Assembly: GCA_947243795.1 (NCBI GenBank)
Contig: OX365933.1
Span: 1-64,000 of the forward strand
Length of the DNA stretch: 64,000 nt
Reading direction: 5' to 3'
Source of the DNA: Saccharomyces uvarum
Lineage: Eukaryota; Ascomycota; Saccharomycetes; Saccharomycetales; Saccharomycetaceae
Shown: positions 51,301 through 60,778 of the stretch, piece by piece
Layout of the letters: each line of letters begins with the position of its first letter
Position numbering within the stretch: the first letter of the stretch is position 1
Program-made: the position numbers and the translations under genes
Notes under the pieces: model-generated
Told to the model about the DNA's origin: nothing
What the model saw: the letters and a program-made list of their open reading frames with translations, nothing else
Databases searched by the model: none

Positions 51301-51569
51301 ATGAATTAGAGCTCATAAAACAGGCAATGCGCGAAGACGAATTAAAGAAAAAGAAATTGCCAACTGAAGACACAAATGAAGCGGAAGCATCAACTGAACC
51401 TTTAGCGGAAGCGCAGTTCAGACCACCATCAACACCAAAAATAAATCCACCTCAGAGTCCTAATCATTTTCAATTATTAAGTGCTGGAAGAACTATTCTC
51501 CCGGAGGATGATGAAATGAATTCTCGGGAAAAAAGAAGAATGGAATTTTCTTTTCCAGATGATATATAA
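48396..51569 (+). CDS. MIL1: Mil1, AP-1 accessory protein of the DUF726/TMCO4 family (1057 aa)
   Basis: Works with the AP-1 variant containing Apm2 at the trans-Golgi/endosome. The N-terminal 260 residues are acidic and disordered. A Gly-rich hydrophobic stretch (about 530-600; GGSLILGLSGGLLAPVIGGG) may insert in a membrane. The alpha/beta-hydrolase-like DUF726 part carries LIGFSIGARVIF, a lipase-type G-x-S-x-G site. The C terminus is charged and coiled-coil-like. The ATG at 48396 (MSDSEEDLGIQ) is chosen; the frame extends five codons further only with a TTG. S. cerevisiae YFL034W is 1073 aa. Confidence 0.92.
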   Translation: MSDSEEDLGIQLKGLKIARHLKSSEEHTCTGSVSGSDSINHDDLAIINTHSKDTIVGQDGPERVSEENSLHEEEPVTEERSLPLPQPQASTDEADSGTNRDDNAGLQDPFSSVHDPDTFADTKSREGSDSGSDSDDGWQEMPAISSFNVYNHRGELELTSKVRDPELLPETSTTAFSAKNSKNINDSRFDYTKMAAEQQAQRSYRTNKRTDFLFDHKVLKKKLNNSQNSINLTSSPSTTSLNNDDDDDSYDEYEDDVEPVNDLDRDSQLNITKNLLNDMEKFAYIGAINILANQMCTDLATLCLCIDIKSHKNLAHRLQFTQKDMAAWKTVVLSRLYDHLCISPEEIAMIEKLSLHKIELEDLCKCLKTTQSIDNPWEDGQDRDETIQEVPSNEQNDATPPSTPRQEHQTEKSDKSSVKGSPSPLKVSSKVLDPENVKDQDKLNIDVAWTIICDLFLVCLQSSTYDSRSRTLLISFAKALNMTNLEICEFERRITDSLDMEQSTEDQVWDEQNHMKDRRKSKRRKKMAYVALAMVGGSLILGLSGGLLAPVIGGGIAAGLSTIGITGATGFLTGVGGTTVVAVSSTAIGANIGARGMSKRMGSVRTFEFRPLHNNRRVNLILTVSGWMVGNEDDVRLPFSTVDPVEGDLYSLYWEPEMLKSIGQTVSIVATEIFTTSLQQILGATVLTALISSVQWPMALSKLGYILDNPWNVSLDRAWSAGKILADTLIARNLGERPITLIGFSIGARVIFSCLIELCKKKALGLIENVYLFGTPAVMKKDQLVMARSVVSGRFVNGYSDKDWFLAYLFRAAAGGFSAVMGISTIEDVEGFENVNCTEFVDGHLNYRKNMPKLMKKIGIAVLSEDFIEIEEMMNPEEVKRQRKLVSDVDAAQKKLNERKKHNSWVPKWLKPKKSKWKVMVEEAVEEGRDMQDLPETDANHNENENQDENEGKPKRKDAALVDHGALMHELELIKQAMREDELKKKKLPTEDTNEAEASTEPLAEAQFRPPSTPKINPPQSPNHFQLLSAGRTILPEDDEMNSREKRRMEFSFPDDI

Positions 51570-52106
51570 CTGCTCTTTGCTTTTCTTTTCTTCGGTCATT
51601 AAACATGCATATGTAAACTAAGCAGGACCCTCATCCAAATGTAACAATATTTAGTATAGAAATGATATATATGTTTTTATTTTGTTTTTAGAGTTTTATG
51701 AAATACTCCCAAATGTGAACCAAAGGTAAAATCTAGAAATGTAAAATAGTACACAACCTTTAAAAGTAGAAGCTTCCAAGTTGCTGGTAGTGAAAACAAA
51801 TTTAATTAAGCACACTAATCAAGAAATTACCTTTTAGAATAGTATGCAAATATTATTTATATAGGCTCAGGAATGTTAAAGAAGGATATTCACCCCATGA
51901 AACAATTATAATAAAAAACTATAAAAAAACTATAACTTAATGGAACAAACACTTGTTATAGAAAACACACAAATAAGAAAACTACCTTTTCAGTGAAAAA
52001 GGGCATGGTTGCTATGCATAAACGCATATTTGTTTCCACTTTTCCTTTCAAAAAAAAAATGTTTTTACTTTTTCTCTTTATCTTTATCTTTTTTTTTTAA
52101 TATTTA
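51570..52106. other. MIL1-RIM15 convergent spacer
   Basis: 537 bp between convergent genes, very AT-rich, with several A and T runs (52051-52059, 52091-52099) suited to 3' end formation. No gene or repeat seen. Confidence 0.6.
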
Positions 52107-55100
52107 TCAATGCATCTCATCTGAATCACTCATAATAGTATGCTCTCCATCCTCTTGCGACTTTTTCAATGCATACTTGGCAACCAATTTTTTCAATTCA
52201 TCAAGATTTACTGGTTTTTCTAAAACGTCATCAAAAGCTTTACTAGCTATTGCTTCTTGAAAATAGTTTGTAATGGACACAATTGGTGTTGTCGAATTAA
52301 CACCGTTTGTTTGCTTAAGCAGTTGAACAATGTCGATTGCACCAAGCTTTGGAAGTTTTAAGGCTGTCATAATCAAATCAAAACTTACACCACTGGTAGC
52401 CCTACTAACTAATTCATCACCAGCACCAACACTGACGACAGTACAGCCCAGATTTTCTAAGTCTTTAGCAACGCGGTACCTATGGATTGGAATAGGCTCA
52501 CAGACAAGAACATCCATATGATATCCAATCTCGGAAGTACTGGAGCTTTTACGGCCACTACGCCTCCTGTTTCTTAAAGAGTTAACTCTTGAAATAGCTT
52601 GTAACCTATCACTTTCTTCTGCAGACAGATCACTGGAATTAGTTCGTTGTGAAAAACTTTTTGATAGAACTCTCTGCCTTGAAATATAAGAATTTGGTAT
52701 TGTAGTGTTAGCGGGAGATAATGGTGATTTGAATTTAGTCATCGTAGGCGAATCCGAACTACTTGCAGTTGCTTGTTGACTATCTCCAATTATACTCCCC
52801 TTCCTCGACAGCGTTGATGAATCAATACTAATGCTTCGTTCAGGAGAATATGATCTGGTAGAAAATGAATCTGACCTCAAAAACGTTTTGGGAAAAGAGC
52901 TAAATGTTGAAGGAGAACCAGATAGTGTAGGTTTGTGTATTTTCAATTTACTAGTTGGCGTGTTATTCGAAGCATTACTCCCTACGGTTGATACAGAACC
53001 ATCTGAGAATGATCCCATCAAAGACGCAGAAGAAGTTCGCCTATGCACTCCAGGTTGTTCAGAAAAATGTTCACTTTTCAGCCTATTTATGGCATCTTTA
53101 TTGGCTTTGTCTAAAGCAGACAAATTTCTGAAATTAAAAGATCCAAATTCTGTTTGTGAATCATTCAACTTGCTCGATCTGCGGTCCCTCATATGTGGCG
53201 GTATGGCCAATGATAAATTTTTTAGATTGGGAGAATTTTTGGCACTAACTGCAGTTGTGCCTGTTCCACTTGGTGTGAGATATCCAGCTTCTTGCGGTAC
53301 TGACTCCAATACAGAAGCAATACTCAGCTTATTAACTGGGGTATGTGTACCAAAATCATGAACACTGCTATTGGAATTGTTTGTGCTTCTATTAGTGGTA
53401 TTACTCATCGATAGTCTGCGGGATATGATATTCTTATGATTCGATGGCAGCGAGAGATTAGCCGAAGAGAGATCGGAGACATCAATGTTATTACCACTTT
53501 TATTGTAAATAATATTTCCATTATCCCTGTCGATTTCATCTCCGAAATCTTGCAGCTCGGCGCCTCTGAGGTCGAAATAATCTGTGTCTTCTGGATTGTC
53601 TATAGTTGGAACAAAAGAGGCTTCTTCATCGTAAATATGATCCCAATCCACATTTTTGAAATATGGCTGGTCTTTGATTTCTTGTATCCCATTAACGCCT
53701 AGTCTTTTGGAAGGATCAACAACTAGTAATTTTTCGATCAGGTCTTTTGCCTCCGGTGTTAAAAATTCTTGTTCTTCTTCCTCGCTTTTGAATTCTGGCC
53801 ATTGAATAACTCCTGATAGGATTTTCTTAAAAACAGCATCTGGCGTTTCTGCATGAAACGGAGGATAGCCTAAAAGCAATTCAAAAAATATACAACCAAC
53901 CGACCACCAGTCACATTGTTTATTATCTTCTCCTTTACCTTCAATGGTCTCGGGCGCCAAATAATCGGGGGTCCCAAAAAATTTTTTATTTTGTTTAGTG
54001 TCATCGGGATAAAACAAGGCCAAATCTGAAGGTGATGGTGACATAGAAGCGGTATTATTCGAATTGGTATTGGTATTAGTCGTTGCGGTTGCGTCTAGAG
54101 ATAATAGATCATTAGAGAGGAATTTGCTCTCAGTTAGTGATTTTCGTCTCATAATATTGTTAGTATTCGAATTTTGAAGACTTGGTAAAGGAGGAGTACT
54201 AGAACGGGAAATATCAAGCAAAGAGAATGACAATTGAGATTCGCTTCTTCTTAAAGACGCTGGTAGATCAAGATTCGAACTTCCGTAAGATTTGTCCTTC
54301 CCTCTGTAGTAAGAAGGATAAACAATAGTGTTTGAACTGGGTGTTGGTGTCATTGAGTGGGAATTGGAATTACTCGAATAGTCGGAGTGATCGTGTTGTT
54401 GGACTAATGATGGCTTCTTGCTTCTATTGTTTGATTTATGATCAGACGAGAAACTATCCGGGGTGGATAATTGCGAATGGTTGCTATTGTTAGCATTCAT
54501 AGTAAAACTGCTTGCTTGATGATCAATTGGTAAAGTGGAACTAATACTGAGGGACGACTTATGCGGGATAAACTTGTGACGCCGGATTAAACCAGCTCTC
54601 GATAAACCAAAATCTGTTAATTTTACATGACCTGCATTGTCAATTAATAGATTTTCAGGTTTCAAATCATGATGAATGATTCCATTTCGGTGCATATCGT
54701 CCACACCAACAACAATTTCGGTCAAGTATTGTTTAGCCCATTGATCGGGCAAGTATCCCATCATCTTGATCAAAGTAGCTAAATCTCCACCAGGTAAATA
54801 TTCCATCACCAAGAACAAGTTATCTTTATTTTGGAAACTAGCAAATAGTCTCGCAACGTACGGTTTATCACTTTGTACCATCATGATGGCTCTTTCAGAT
54901 TTGACGTTTGTTACTTGGTTTTTGGCAATCATATCTGATTTCCTTAGAACTTTTATAGCAAAATAATCACCTGTAAGTTTTTTGCGTGCTAAATAAACAC
55001 TACCGTAAGCACCTTTACTAATTGGTTTCAAGATATCATAATCCCTGATGCTTGGTGTCGGTGATTTGATGGTTTGGTTTGTTGCCAATAAAAGTGGCGA

Positions 55101-57368
55101 TAATGGCATATTTGGTGAAGTTAACATCGTGTTATTGATGCTATCTGTCCTAGCAAGGTTGGAAGGATGCTGTTCCGGAGTTAAGAAATCTTTTGAGAAT
55201 GTGAATGGGGAAGATATTGGTGATTTTTCTTGAATTAATTTGAAACTGTTTGTTTGTTGCATAGAATGGCTCGTTAAATTCCCAAATAATGGCGAACCCC
55301 GTCTTGGGGTCAACGAAATGCTTGTCATTAGTTTGGGCAATACAGAGTTTGTAGAGCTATTACCGTTGGATTTGATGCCTGTCGTGTTTGTTTGAGTAGA
55401 TGATGTTATAGTGGTATCTGTGGAAGGTTGGGACTGAAGGGAGTCTTTATCTCTTACAAAAATTTCATTCGTGCGATCGTCATTATTTACATGCGAGTAC
55501 TCCATCTTTTGCCTTGGTGTTATGGATCTTGATCTTATTCCCAGTCTTGAAGACGACGAGGAGGATGGTCTGTCAACGTTAATTTTAAGAGAGTCAGTGG
55601 TGTCGTCTATATTGAGTTGCTTCCTGCTATTAGCTCCGCTGTTGTTGGCGTTAGTGTTATTATCCTTATCAAGGGATATCGCGGATTCGATATTTGGGTT
55701 CGGTATGATGTCGGCATTCAAGTAGGCATCGGAGAACAGCCCGCTTGAATTAGTTTTCCTTTGAGGTTTAGGCAATTTCATAGCGGTATCGTTATACACA
55801 GAGTGTGGTGGAGAAGGCTGTCTAATGTCGTTGCTAGAGCCTATTTCGGTGGTAGCTGAGGGGAAAGGTATAAGATCCAAATGTGATTTGCAGGATGTAT
55901 CAAAAGACGTCATTTGGTTGTGTGGGGCCTGTATGGGAGTGGAGGAAGAATATATTAAAGTTTCTGTTTCCGGATGTTGAGCCTGCGTGGGAGGGAGAGG
56001 AGAATGAAAGAGTGACGAGGACCTTATATTCATTGAGTGGGCTAGAGCGGTGTGCTTGTTTATTTCAATTTGTTCGCGTATCAGTTGGACGACGTAATTG
56101 TTAACTTCGTTTTTGATTTTTAGAGAATAGGTCATTGCGTTGTCCAACCTCAAAACGGCATCCACTTTTTTCCGTGCCAGGTCCAAAGTATCGTGAATCA
56201 AAAGTGCTAGGCCTGGGTCTTGATCATCATTGAGGAAAAATCTGGATTGCCACGACGTGACGTTTTGAATGTTGAGATTCGTTCTTGGAGAGAATTGGAA
56301 GTAGGAATTCAAACTAACTGTGTCCTTTTGGACGGGGAATTGTTCTAGTAAAGCGTTGTTGTTATCTTGAGAGAACGATGAGACACTGTGGTAGAGATCT
56401 GGAACCATTTCGCTCGGGTTTATGTCTATAGAATCCTGGCACAGTTCCCTCAGGGAGTCCAGGACCTGGTTCAGAAAGTTGCTGGAGCGTACTTGGATGC
56501 GCGTGCCCTTATATTCGGAATCTTTGCTGAAATTGGTCAAGACGTTCAACTGTTCAATGAGGTTGTCGTGTAGTAATTGTATCAGCGATTCTGTCCGATG
56601 CTCGCAAACACAACTTTGCGAATGGGTCTCCAGCCACCAGACGGGGACGAAGTTTTCACAGACCCGGCAAAGTTCCATCTTGGGCAGGGGCAGGTTGAAT
56701 TCGTCCATGATCATTTCTAGCCGTATTCTTTTCAGATACTGTATGAAGATCTTGGCGCCGAACCCGAGGGTCTTTACGAGCTCCTCCGGAAGCTGGATGT
56801 CGATGTCGTTGCAGTCGTCGGAGAGCTGGATGATCATGTCGTCCTGTGCGTCTTCGTTGGCGTAGAAGTCAGACCAGTCGTTCGTACGGGGCTTGACTAT
56901 CCACATGGTGTGAGAGGGCAATTGTGTGTGGCCATCTCTGATCAGGATGCCGCGGGCCTCCAGGGTCGTTGTCGCACCGTCTTCTCCATCGGCAGCCGCG
57001 ATATTGAACGTTATCATGTAGCTGGTGTCGTCGTTCATAAGCAGCATTTCAGTGGCCGTTTTAAAGACGGCTTTATCTCGATCAGACCCGAGAATCAGGT
57101 CTGCGATGTAGGTGGAAGTAGAGCACTTGCTGCCGGCTGCGCCTATCAGCATCCTCCATTGCGGCGAGGCATACCGTACTTTGCCGTCCAGTTCGAGTTC
57201 CAGGATAGTACACGGGTTCTTCTCAGTGGCCAGCTGTAGGTATTTTTCATAGTTGGAGGAAGTCAATGAACTTTGGTTGGAATTCGATGATATGGGGGAG
57301 AGCGTGTTGATGCCGAGTCCCTCCTGCGTGACTTGCGGTCCGTCAGCGCTAATATTCGTATTGGACAT
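52107..57368 (-). CDS. RIM15: Rim15, PAS-domain protein kinase of quiescence entry (1753 aa)
   Basis: Great-wall-type AGC kinase that, when PKA, TORC1 and Pho85 signals drop, phosphorylates Igo1/2 and activates stress and G0 programmes. Order: PAS-like domain (about 45-165), zinc-finger motif CRVCENFVPVWW with HSQSCVCEH (about 240-270), disordered Ser/Asn-rich linker, kinase domain beginning ILKPISKGAYGSVYLARKK with HHDLKPENLL and DFGLSRAG. A roughly 200-residue insert then precedes FFGTPDYLAPETIEG, as in Rim15. A receiver-like domain (1618-1753) ends it, with Ala at the usual phospho-Asp position. The ATG at 57368 (MSNTNISADG) is chosen; the upstream frame is Cys/Phe-rich and implausible. 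S. cerevisiae has 1770 aa. Confidence 0.96.
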   Translation of the reverse strand: MSNTNISADGPQVTQEGLGINTLSPISSNSNQSSLTSSNYEKYLQLATEKNPCTILELELDGKVRYASPQWRMLIGAAGSKCSTSTYIADLILGSDRDKAVFKTATEMLLMNDDTSYMITFNIAAADGEDGATTTLEARGILIRDGHTQLPSHTMWIVKPRTNDWSDFYANEDAQDDMIIQLSDDCNDIDIQLPEELVKTLGFGAKIFIQYLKRIRLEMIMDEFNLPLPKMELCRVCENFVPVWWLETHSQSCVCEHRTESLIQLLHDNLIEQLNVLTNFSKDSEYKGTRIQVRSSNFLNQVLDSLRELCQDSIDINPSEMVPDLYHSVSSFSQDNNNALLEQFPVQKDTVSLNSYFQFSPRTNLNIQNVTSWQSRFFLNDDQDPGLALLIHDTLDLARKKVDAVLRLDNAMTYSLKIKNEVNNYVVQLIREQIEINKHTALAHSMNIRSSSLFHSPLPPTQAQHPETETLIYSSSTPIQAPHNQMTSFDTSCKSHLDLIPFPSATTEIGSSNDIRQPSPPHSVYNDTAMKLPKPQRKTNSSGLFSDAYLNADIIPNPNIESAISLDKDNNTNANNSGANSRKQLNIDDTTDSLKINVDRPSSSSSSRLGIRSRSITPRQKMEYSHVNNDDRTNEIFVRDKDSLQSQPSTDTTITSSTQTNTTGIKSNGNSSTNSVLPKLMTSISLTPRRGSPLFGNLTSHSMQQTNSFKLIQEKSPISSPFTFSKDFLTPEQHPSNLARTDSINNTMLTSPNMPLSPLLLATNQTIKSPTPSIRDYDILKPISKGAYGSVYLARKKLTGDYFAIKVLRKSDMIAKNQVTNVKSERAIMMVQSDKPYVARLFASFQNKDNLFLVMEYLPGGDLATLIKMMGYLPDQWAKQYLTEIVVGVDDMHRNGIIHHDLKPENLLIDNAGHVKLTDFGLSRAGLIRRHKFIPHKSSLSISSTLPIDHQASSFTMNANNSNHSQLSTPDSFSSDHKSNNRSKKPSLVQQHDHSDYSSNSNSHSMTPTPSSNTIVYPSYYRGKDKSYGSSNLDLPASLRRSESQLSFSLLDISRSSTPPLPSLQNSNTNNIMRRKSLTESKFLSNDLLSLDATATTNTNTNSNNTASMSPSPSDLALFYPDDTKQNKKFFGTPDYLAPETIEGKGEDNKQCDWWSVGCIFFELLLGYPPFHAETPDAVFKKILSGVIQWPEFKSEEEEQEFLTPEAKDLIEKLLVVDPSKRLGVNGIQEIKDQPYFKNVDWDHIYDEEASFVPTIDNPEDTDYFDLRGAELQDFGDEIDRDNGNIIYNKSGNNIDVSDLSSANLSLPSNHKNIISRRLSMSNTTNRSTNNSNSSVHDFGTHTPVNKLSIASVLESVPQEAGYLTPSGTGTTAVSAKNSPNLKNLSLAIPPHMRDRRSSKLNDSQTEFGSFNFRNLSALDKANKDAINRLKSEHFSEQPGVHRRTSSASLMGSFSDGSVSTVGSNASNNTPTSKLKIHKPTLSGSPSTFSSFPKTFLRSDSFSTRSYSPERSISIDSSTLSRKGSIIGDSQQATASSSDSPTMTKFKSPLSPANTTIPNSYISRQRVLSKSFSQRTNSSDLSAEESDRLQAISRVNSLRNRRRSGRKSSSTSEIGYHMDVLVCEPIPIHRYRVAKDLENLGCTVVSVGAGDELVSRATSGVSFDLIMTALKLPKLGAIDIVQLLKQTNGVNSTTPIVSITNYFQEAIASKAFDDVLEKPVNLDELKKLVAKYALKKSQEDGEHTIMSDSDEMH

Positions 57369-58083
57369 CGTCTTTCCTGTACCAGCCTTATCTATTCTAT
57401 CAAATGAGGCAAGAGAAAGACAAAAAAAAAGGGAAAAGCACTTGATGAGATAGGAATATAGTATAGCACCCGCCAGAACCTTGCAGCACGGCTTCCAGAA
57501 TTGATGAAGAGGATGGAAGGAAGAAAAAGGTAAAAAGAACTTGAAGTAATGACAACACGAACACCAAGCCACCAACCGAGAAAAAACTAACGAAACTGCC
57601 TAAAAAAGCTGTACACTAAGGCAAAAGCTCCCTCACTTTTGGTAGAGAAAGACTGTTTCTCACAAAAAATAAAACAAAAAAAAAGATAAAAACCGGTCAC
57701 GTGCATTCAATACGAACCCTAGGTCAAATCGCATAATACGTTAGGTCACGTACTGTATTTTGAGGGTTTCAGTTCAAGTGGGCTGAGCTAAATGTAGGGC
57801 TATAACCATGCCCTAGTGACGCTGTCGTATACAGTGACACGGTGGTGCTTTTTTTTTTTTCTTTTTCCTTCTCCAGAGTTTTGGACACCTTGTTCTCTTT
57901 CGCTTGTCGTTCCCTCCCCAGTATATATTCACAGAAGTTTCCATTCAAATGGGTAGATAGGTTTAGGTTGTCTTGATCTTGTCTTGTTCTTGTTTCACGT
58001 ATTCTCCCAAGGCTTAAGCTTACTGTCAAAAACAACAATCTCCTCCCCCAACCCTCCCACTCTCTTTGACAACGACTACAGCT
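57369..58083. promoter_or_regulatory. RIM15/HAC1 divergent promoter with E-box and HAC1 5' leader
   Basis: CACGTG (57698-57703) is a perfect Cbf1/Pho4 E-box. CACGTA at 57746 gives TACGTG on the other strand, the core of the UPRE-2 bound by Hac1 itself; HAC1 autoregulation is known in yeast. The last part is the HAC1 leader, which contains the segment pairing with the HAC1 intron. Confidence 0.4.
58039..58050 (+). promoter_or_regulatory. HAC1: HAC1 5'UTR segment that pairs with the intron
   Basis: TCTCCTCCCCCA is the exact reverse complement of TGGGGGAGGAGA at 58847-58858 in the HAC1 intron. In S. cerevisiae this long-range pairing blocks translation of unspliced HAC1 mRNA. Confidence 0.9.
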
Positions 58084-59038
58084 ATGGAAATGACTGATTT
58101 TGAACTCACTAGCGATTCGCAATCGAACTTAGCTATTCCTTCCAACTTCAAATCGACTCTGCCCCCCAGGAAAAGAGCCAAGACGAAAGAGGAAAAGGAA
58201 CAGCGGAGAATCGAGCGGATCCTAAGAAACAGAAGAGCAGCTCACCAGAGCAGAGAAAAGAAGAGACTGCATCTGCAGTACCTCGAGAAGAAGTGCTCCC
58301 TCCTGGAGAGCTTGCTGAGTAGTGTCGACCTCGAGAAACTGGCCGAGCGCGAAGACGTGTTGGCCTGCGGCCGCGACGCCTTCGTCGCCCACCTAGACGA
58401 GTACAGGGACTTCCAGTGCTCGCGGGACACGTCGCTAGACGCCCGCGCCAGCTCACACTCGTCCTCTGACACGTTCACACCCTCTCCGTTGAACTGCACG
58501 CTCGAGCCTGCGACACTGTCGCCCAAGAGCATGCGCGACTCCTCGTCGGACCAAGAAACCTCGTGGGAGCTGCAGATGTTCAAGACGGAGAATATACAAG
58601 AACCCGCCACACTACCTGCTGCAGAAGATAACAACCTGTTCCACACGGCGGCTTCGCCACTCGTGGACCCGCTCTGCGGTGAGATAGGAGAAAATAGTCT
58701 ACCCTTTGACAATTCAATTGACCTTGACAATTGGCGTAATCCAGCCGTGATTACGATGACCAGGAAACTTCACTGAAACAACAACCTAAGCCTTTGCATT
58801 CTGCCTTTTTTTTTTTGCTTTTTTATTTTTAATCGTGGTTCTCTACTGGGGGAGGAGACGGTTAAAGTAAAGTACCTTCACAAGCATATTGCAAGGATCT
58901 GGGCGTTTCTATGCTGGGGTTTCCTGAATAAAGACAGTTGTTTGTCCCTTTCTTGAGACAAACGGCTTGCTTGTACTGTCCGAAGCGCAGTCAGGTTTGA
59001 ATTCATTTGAATTGAACGACTTCTTCATCACTTCGTGA
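58084..59038 (+). CDS. HAC1: Hac1, bZIP transcription factor of the unfolded protein response, Ire1-spliced (238 aa)
   Basis: Activates ER-stress genes after Ire1 cuts its mRNA and tRNA ligase Trl1 joins the ends. Spliced coding parts: 58084-58744 and 58983-59038, giving ...NWRNPEAQSGLNSFELNDFFITS, 238 aa as in S. cerevisiae. Basic region KEQRRIERILRNRRAAHQSR (about 38-57) and leucine zipper (to about 90). Without splicing the frame ends at 58776 after ten other residues (AVITMTRKLH). The first exon is 661 nt, as in S. cerevisiae. The ATG at 58084 is followed by a second (M3). Codon use is GC-rich, part of a local GC island, and zipper and middle regions differ noticeably from S. cerevisiae. 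Confidence 0.97.
58735..58755 (+). promoter_or_regulatory. HAC1: HAC1 5' Ire1 cleavage hairpin
   Basis: A perfect 7-bp stem (CGTAATC/GATTACG) closes the 7-nt loop CAGCCGT. Cleavage after the third loop base, G58744, gives the known exon end. It matches the conserved Ire1 loop form. Confidence 0.93.
58745..58982 (+). other. HAC1: HAC1 non-spliceosomal intron (238 nt)
   Basis: Bounded by the two Ire1 hairpins, with no GTATGT or branch point. It contains TGGGGGAGGAGA (58847-58858), complementary to the 5' leader. It is shorter than the 252-nt S. cerevisiae intron, and the difference lies outside the paired and hairpin elements. Confidence 0.93.
58975..58991 (+). promoter_or_regulatory. HAC1: HAC1 3' Ire1 cleavage hairpin
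   Basis: A 5-bp stem (ACTGT/GCAGT, one G-U pair) closes the 7-nt loop CCGAAGC. Cleavage after G58982 starts the second exon at AAGCGCAG. Confidence 0.9.
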
Positions 59039-59620
59039 AGACGATCGTCAGGGTATACTATTTTTTCGCTATTATTACAGTTGGTCGGTTTTTTTTCTAT
59101 AAACGTATTTTTTTTTGTCTAGTGGCTTTTACCGGTCGCTCTCCCAGCTAGTGTTGACTACTGCAGCTGAAGAAGAGTCTTCTCAAGATTGCATACGTGA
59201 TGTTGGCGCGCCCTCCTACAACCCTTTGTGGTGACTGGGCAGCGACACTGAGCGTGGCTCTAGGACGAAGGCCCTCTTCGACCACAGGAACGCACGCTGC
59301 CGTGGGCCCGGTGAACGAGCCACGTTCTATCTCTATAACTATCTATTTAAACATAAAGAATTCTTAAAGTGCCCTTGGCTGGGCAGTTTGTTAACGCCGC
59401 TTGTTCTCCGCAATGTGCTCTTCCCCCCTAACTCCGGGCCAATTACGATCACCATATTAATCACCATCGCAAGAACGTTAATCATGGTCGTGGTCATGGT
59501 CATGGTCACCCTCACAGCTCACACTCACTACTCGTCCTCGTATCTATATAACTGCATCACTGGGGCGTAAGAGCACATGTACTTCTGCCACCTCCACATA
59601 GTTCAAAAACCCCACCGAAC
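59039..59620. other. HAC1 3'UTR and AGX1 promoter
   Basis: 582 bp. The first part is the HAC1 3'UTR, which in S. cerevisiae holds the bipartite element that brings the mRNA to Ire1; a GACGATCGTC palindrome lies at 59040-59049. A tandem GGTCAT repeat (about 59487-59507) is in the AGX1 promoter. TATCTATATAA (about 59540-59551) is TATA-like. Confidence 0.45.
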
Positions 59621-60778
59621 ATGGCTAACTCTGTAGACACGCTGCTGATCCCAGGCCCCATCATCCTTAGTGAGGCGGTCCAGAAGGCTCTGGACGTGCC
59701 CTCGCTGGGCCACACCTCCCCTGAGTTCGTTTCCATTTTCCAACGGGTCTTGCAGAACACCAGGTCCGTCTTCAACTCCGCTGCTACGTCCAAGTCGCAG
59801 CCCTTTGTGCTTGCCGGCTCCGGCACGCTGGGCTGGGACTTGTTTGCCTCGAACTTCCTGCTCTCTGGAGCCCCCAACAGGAACGTGCTGGTCGTGTCCA
59901 CTGGGACGTTTTCCGACCGGTTTGCTGACTGCCTGCGCAGCTATGGTGCCCAGGTGGACGTTGTGGGCCCCACCAAGATAGGCGAGTCAGTTCCTCAGGA
60001 ACTGATCGCTGAGAAGCTGGCGCACAAGAAGTACGGTGCTGTCACGGTCACACACGTCGACACCTCTACGGCGGTGTTGTCGGATCTGAAAGCCGTTTCG
60101 CAGCTCATCAAGGACACCTCGCCGGAAACGTTCTTCGTGGTCGATGCGGTGTGCTCCATTGGCTGCGAGGAGTTCGAGTTCGATGACTGGGGGGTGGACT
60201 TCGCCTTGACTGCGTCCCAGAAGGCCATTGGCGCTCCAGCAGGCCTTTCCATCTCGCTGTGCAGCAGCAGGTTCATGGACTACGCCCTCAACGACCGCGA
60301 GAACGGCCAAGTGCACGGCTACTTCTCGTCTTTGAGGAGATGGACCCCGATCATGCAGAACTACGAGGCTGGTAAAGGTGCGTACTTCGCTACCCCGCCC
60401 GTGCAGCTGATCAACAGTCTCGACGTGGCCCTGAGAGAGATCCTCGACGAGGGGTTGACCAAGAGATGGGATTTGCATCGCGAAATGAGCTACTGGTTCA
60501 AAGACAGCCTAGTCAACGGCTTGCAGTTGACGTCCGTGTCTCGGTACCCTTCGAGCATGTCTGCACACGGCCTGACCGCTGTTTACGTTGCCGACCCTCC
60601 CAGTGTCATTGCATTTTTGAAGTCTCATGGCGTGGTTATTGCCGGTGGTATCCACAAGGACATCGGGCCCAAGTACATCCGTATTGGCCACATGGGCGTG
60701 ACCGCTTGCAACAAGAGCTTACCGTACATGAAAAACTGCTTTGACTTGATCAAGCTGGCTCTTCAGAGAAAGAAGTGA
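59621..60778 (+). CDS. AGX1: Agx1, alanine:glyoxylate aminotransferase (385 aa)
   Basis: PLP enzyme making glycine from glyoxylate and alanine, one of the yeast glycine routes when growing on non-fermentable carbon. Class-V fold: DAVCSIGCEEF carries the PLP-stacking Asp, and TASQKAIGAPAG the Schiff-base Lys201. Length equals S. cerevisiae (385 aa). Third codon positions are strikingly G/C-rich, so the reverse strand is also open over long stretches (59987-60478); those frames are shadows. Confidence 0.97.
   Translation: MANSVDTLLIPGPIILSEAVQKALDVPSLGHTSPEFVSIFQRVLQNTRSVFNSAATSKSQPFVLAGSGTLGWDLFASNFLLSGAPNRNVLVVSTGTFSDRFADCLRSYGAQVDVVGPTKIGESVPQELIAEKLAHKKYGAVTVTHVDTSTAVLSDLKAVSQLIKDTSPETFFVVDAVCSIGCEEFEFDDWGVDFALTASQKAIGAPAGLSISLCSSRFMDYALNDRENGQVHGYFSSLRRWTPIMQNYEAGKGAYFATPPVQLINSLDVALREILDEGLTKRWDLHREMSYWFKDSLVNGLQLTSVSRYPSSMSAHGLTAVYVADPPSVIAFLKSHGVVIAGGIHKDIGPKYIRIGHMGVTACNKSLPYMKNCFDLIKLALQRKK

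Noticed and set aside
57369-57575. 69-residue N-terminal extension of RIM15
   Set aside because: Cys/Phe-rich and unlike the family; MSNTNISADG at 57368 is the conserved start.
59987-60478. Long antisense frame in AGX1
   Set aside because: A result of G/C-rich third positions in AGX1; no recognisable protein features.
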